Shown: piece by piece, positions 63,812-64,000 of the stretch
How the letters are laid out: each line of letters begins with the position of its first letter
How positions within the stretch are numbered: position 1 is the first letter of the stretch
Assembly: GCF_000308575.1 (NCBI RefSeq)
Contig: NZ_BAFZ01000007.1
Coordinates: forward strand, 62,001-126,000
DNA: 64,000 nucleotides
Direction of reading: 5' to 3'
Origin: Nocardia exalbida NBRC 100660
Lineage (GTDB): Bacteria; Actinomycetota; Actinomycetes; Mycobacteriales; Mycobacteriaceae
Translations under genes and position numbers: made by a program
The notes under the pieces: model-generated
Seen by the model: only the letters and a program-made list of their open reading frames with translations
Databases searched by the model: none
Told to the model about the DNA's origin: nothing

Positions 63812-64000
63812 TCGCCGCCGCTCCGGAGGGCCCGCCGGCTCCCCACCCGGGTGCGGTTTAAGAGGAGGGACTCCGAAGTATTCCATTCCATCCCGAGCGG
63901 ACCGCCCGGCATGTAACTATGTGGCTGTTTTGTGCAGTACTCAGATTTGGTGGTAGCCAGTGGCCCGGGCGCGAGCGCCGATATCGCGCGTGATCGTCCT
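63812..64000. other. Terminal intergenic sequence
   Basis: 189 bp after zapE, with no gene supportable in the window. Confidence 0.5.

Overview
The window is a high-GC actinobacterial chromosome segment that looks like Nocardia or a close Nocardiaceae relative. The evidence is the dense GTG/ATG coding with 1-4 bp gene overlaps, mycobacterial-type proteins (Lsr2, CarD, ClpC1, MhuD, LpqE, KstR), and a gene order that follows the Mycobacterium tuberculosis ftsH-to-rlmB block, interrupted by accessory insertions. No rRNA, tRNA, CRISPR array, IS element or phage gene was seen. All protein calls rest on reading the translated sequences and on memory of the families; no database search was run.

Layout. 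1-4.7 kb: a truncated aldehyde dehydrogenase diverging from a PucR-type regulator, then small DUF genes. 5.0-15.0 kb: one long co-directional cofactor block, ftsH-folE-folP-folB-folK-DUF3180-DUF6779-DUF2520-panC-panD-coaX, joining membrane proteolysis with folate and pantothenate/CoA synthesis. 15.1-16.3 kb: an inserted cysteine dioxygenase-rhodanese pair, preceded by what looks like a leaderless Cys-Cys leader peptide and alternative hairpins. 16.4-24 kb: lysS, lsr2, an FHA-HTH protein, a DUF1772 protein, a secreted lipase and clpC with a ClgR-like site and a strong terminator. 24-34.6 kb is accessory: a flavin oxidoreductase, a two-component system with a very long low-complexity kinase tail, a heptanucleotide tandem repeat, an ABC exporter, a TetR-azoreductase-SMR cassette with paired operators, an OsmC protein and a cobalamin-riboswitch-controlled cbtBA cobalt transporter.

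34.6-45.8 kb returns to the mycobacterial order: mhuD, hydrolase, mutY, beta-carbonic anhydrase, a membrane protein, radA, lpqE, carD, ispD, ispF, cysS, rlmB. disA is not at its usual place beside radA; that junction carries a structured repeat, one part of which recurs on the other side of radA. 45.8-53.6 kb: enoyl-CoA hydratase, acyl-CoA dehydrogenase, a zinc-type ABC uptake operon with a Zur-like site, and a trehalose-phosphatase/GH15 fusion. 53.9-61.6 kb: kstR diverging across a perfect KstR operator from fadE34-fadE28-fadE29-chsH2-chsH1-ltp2, i.e. cholesterol side-chain degradation. The end holds a Nudix hydrolase and a TetR/zapE divergent pair sharing a 30-bp perfect palindrome.

The most interesting items are the putative cysteine-responsive leader before the cysteine dioxygenase, the repeat and missing disA around radA, the tandem-repeat intergenic region beside the unusual histidine kinase, and the several clear operator palindromes.
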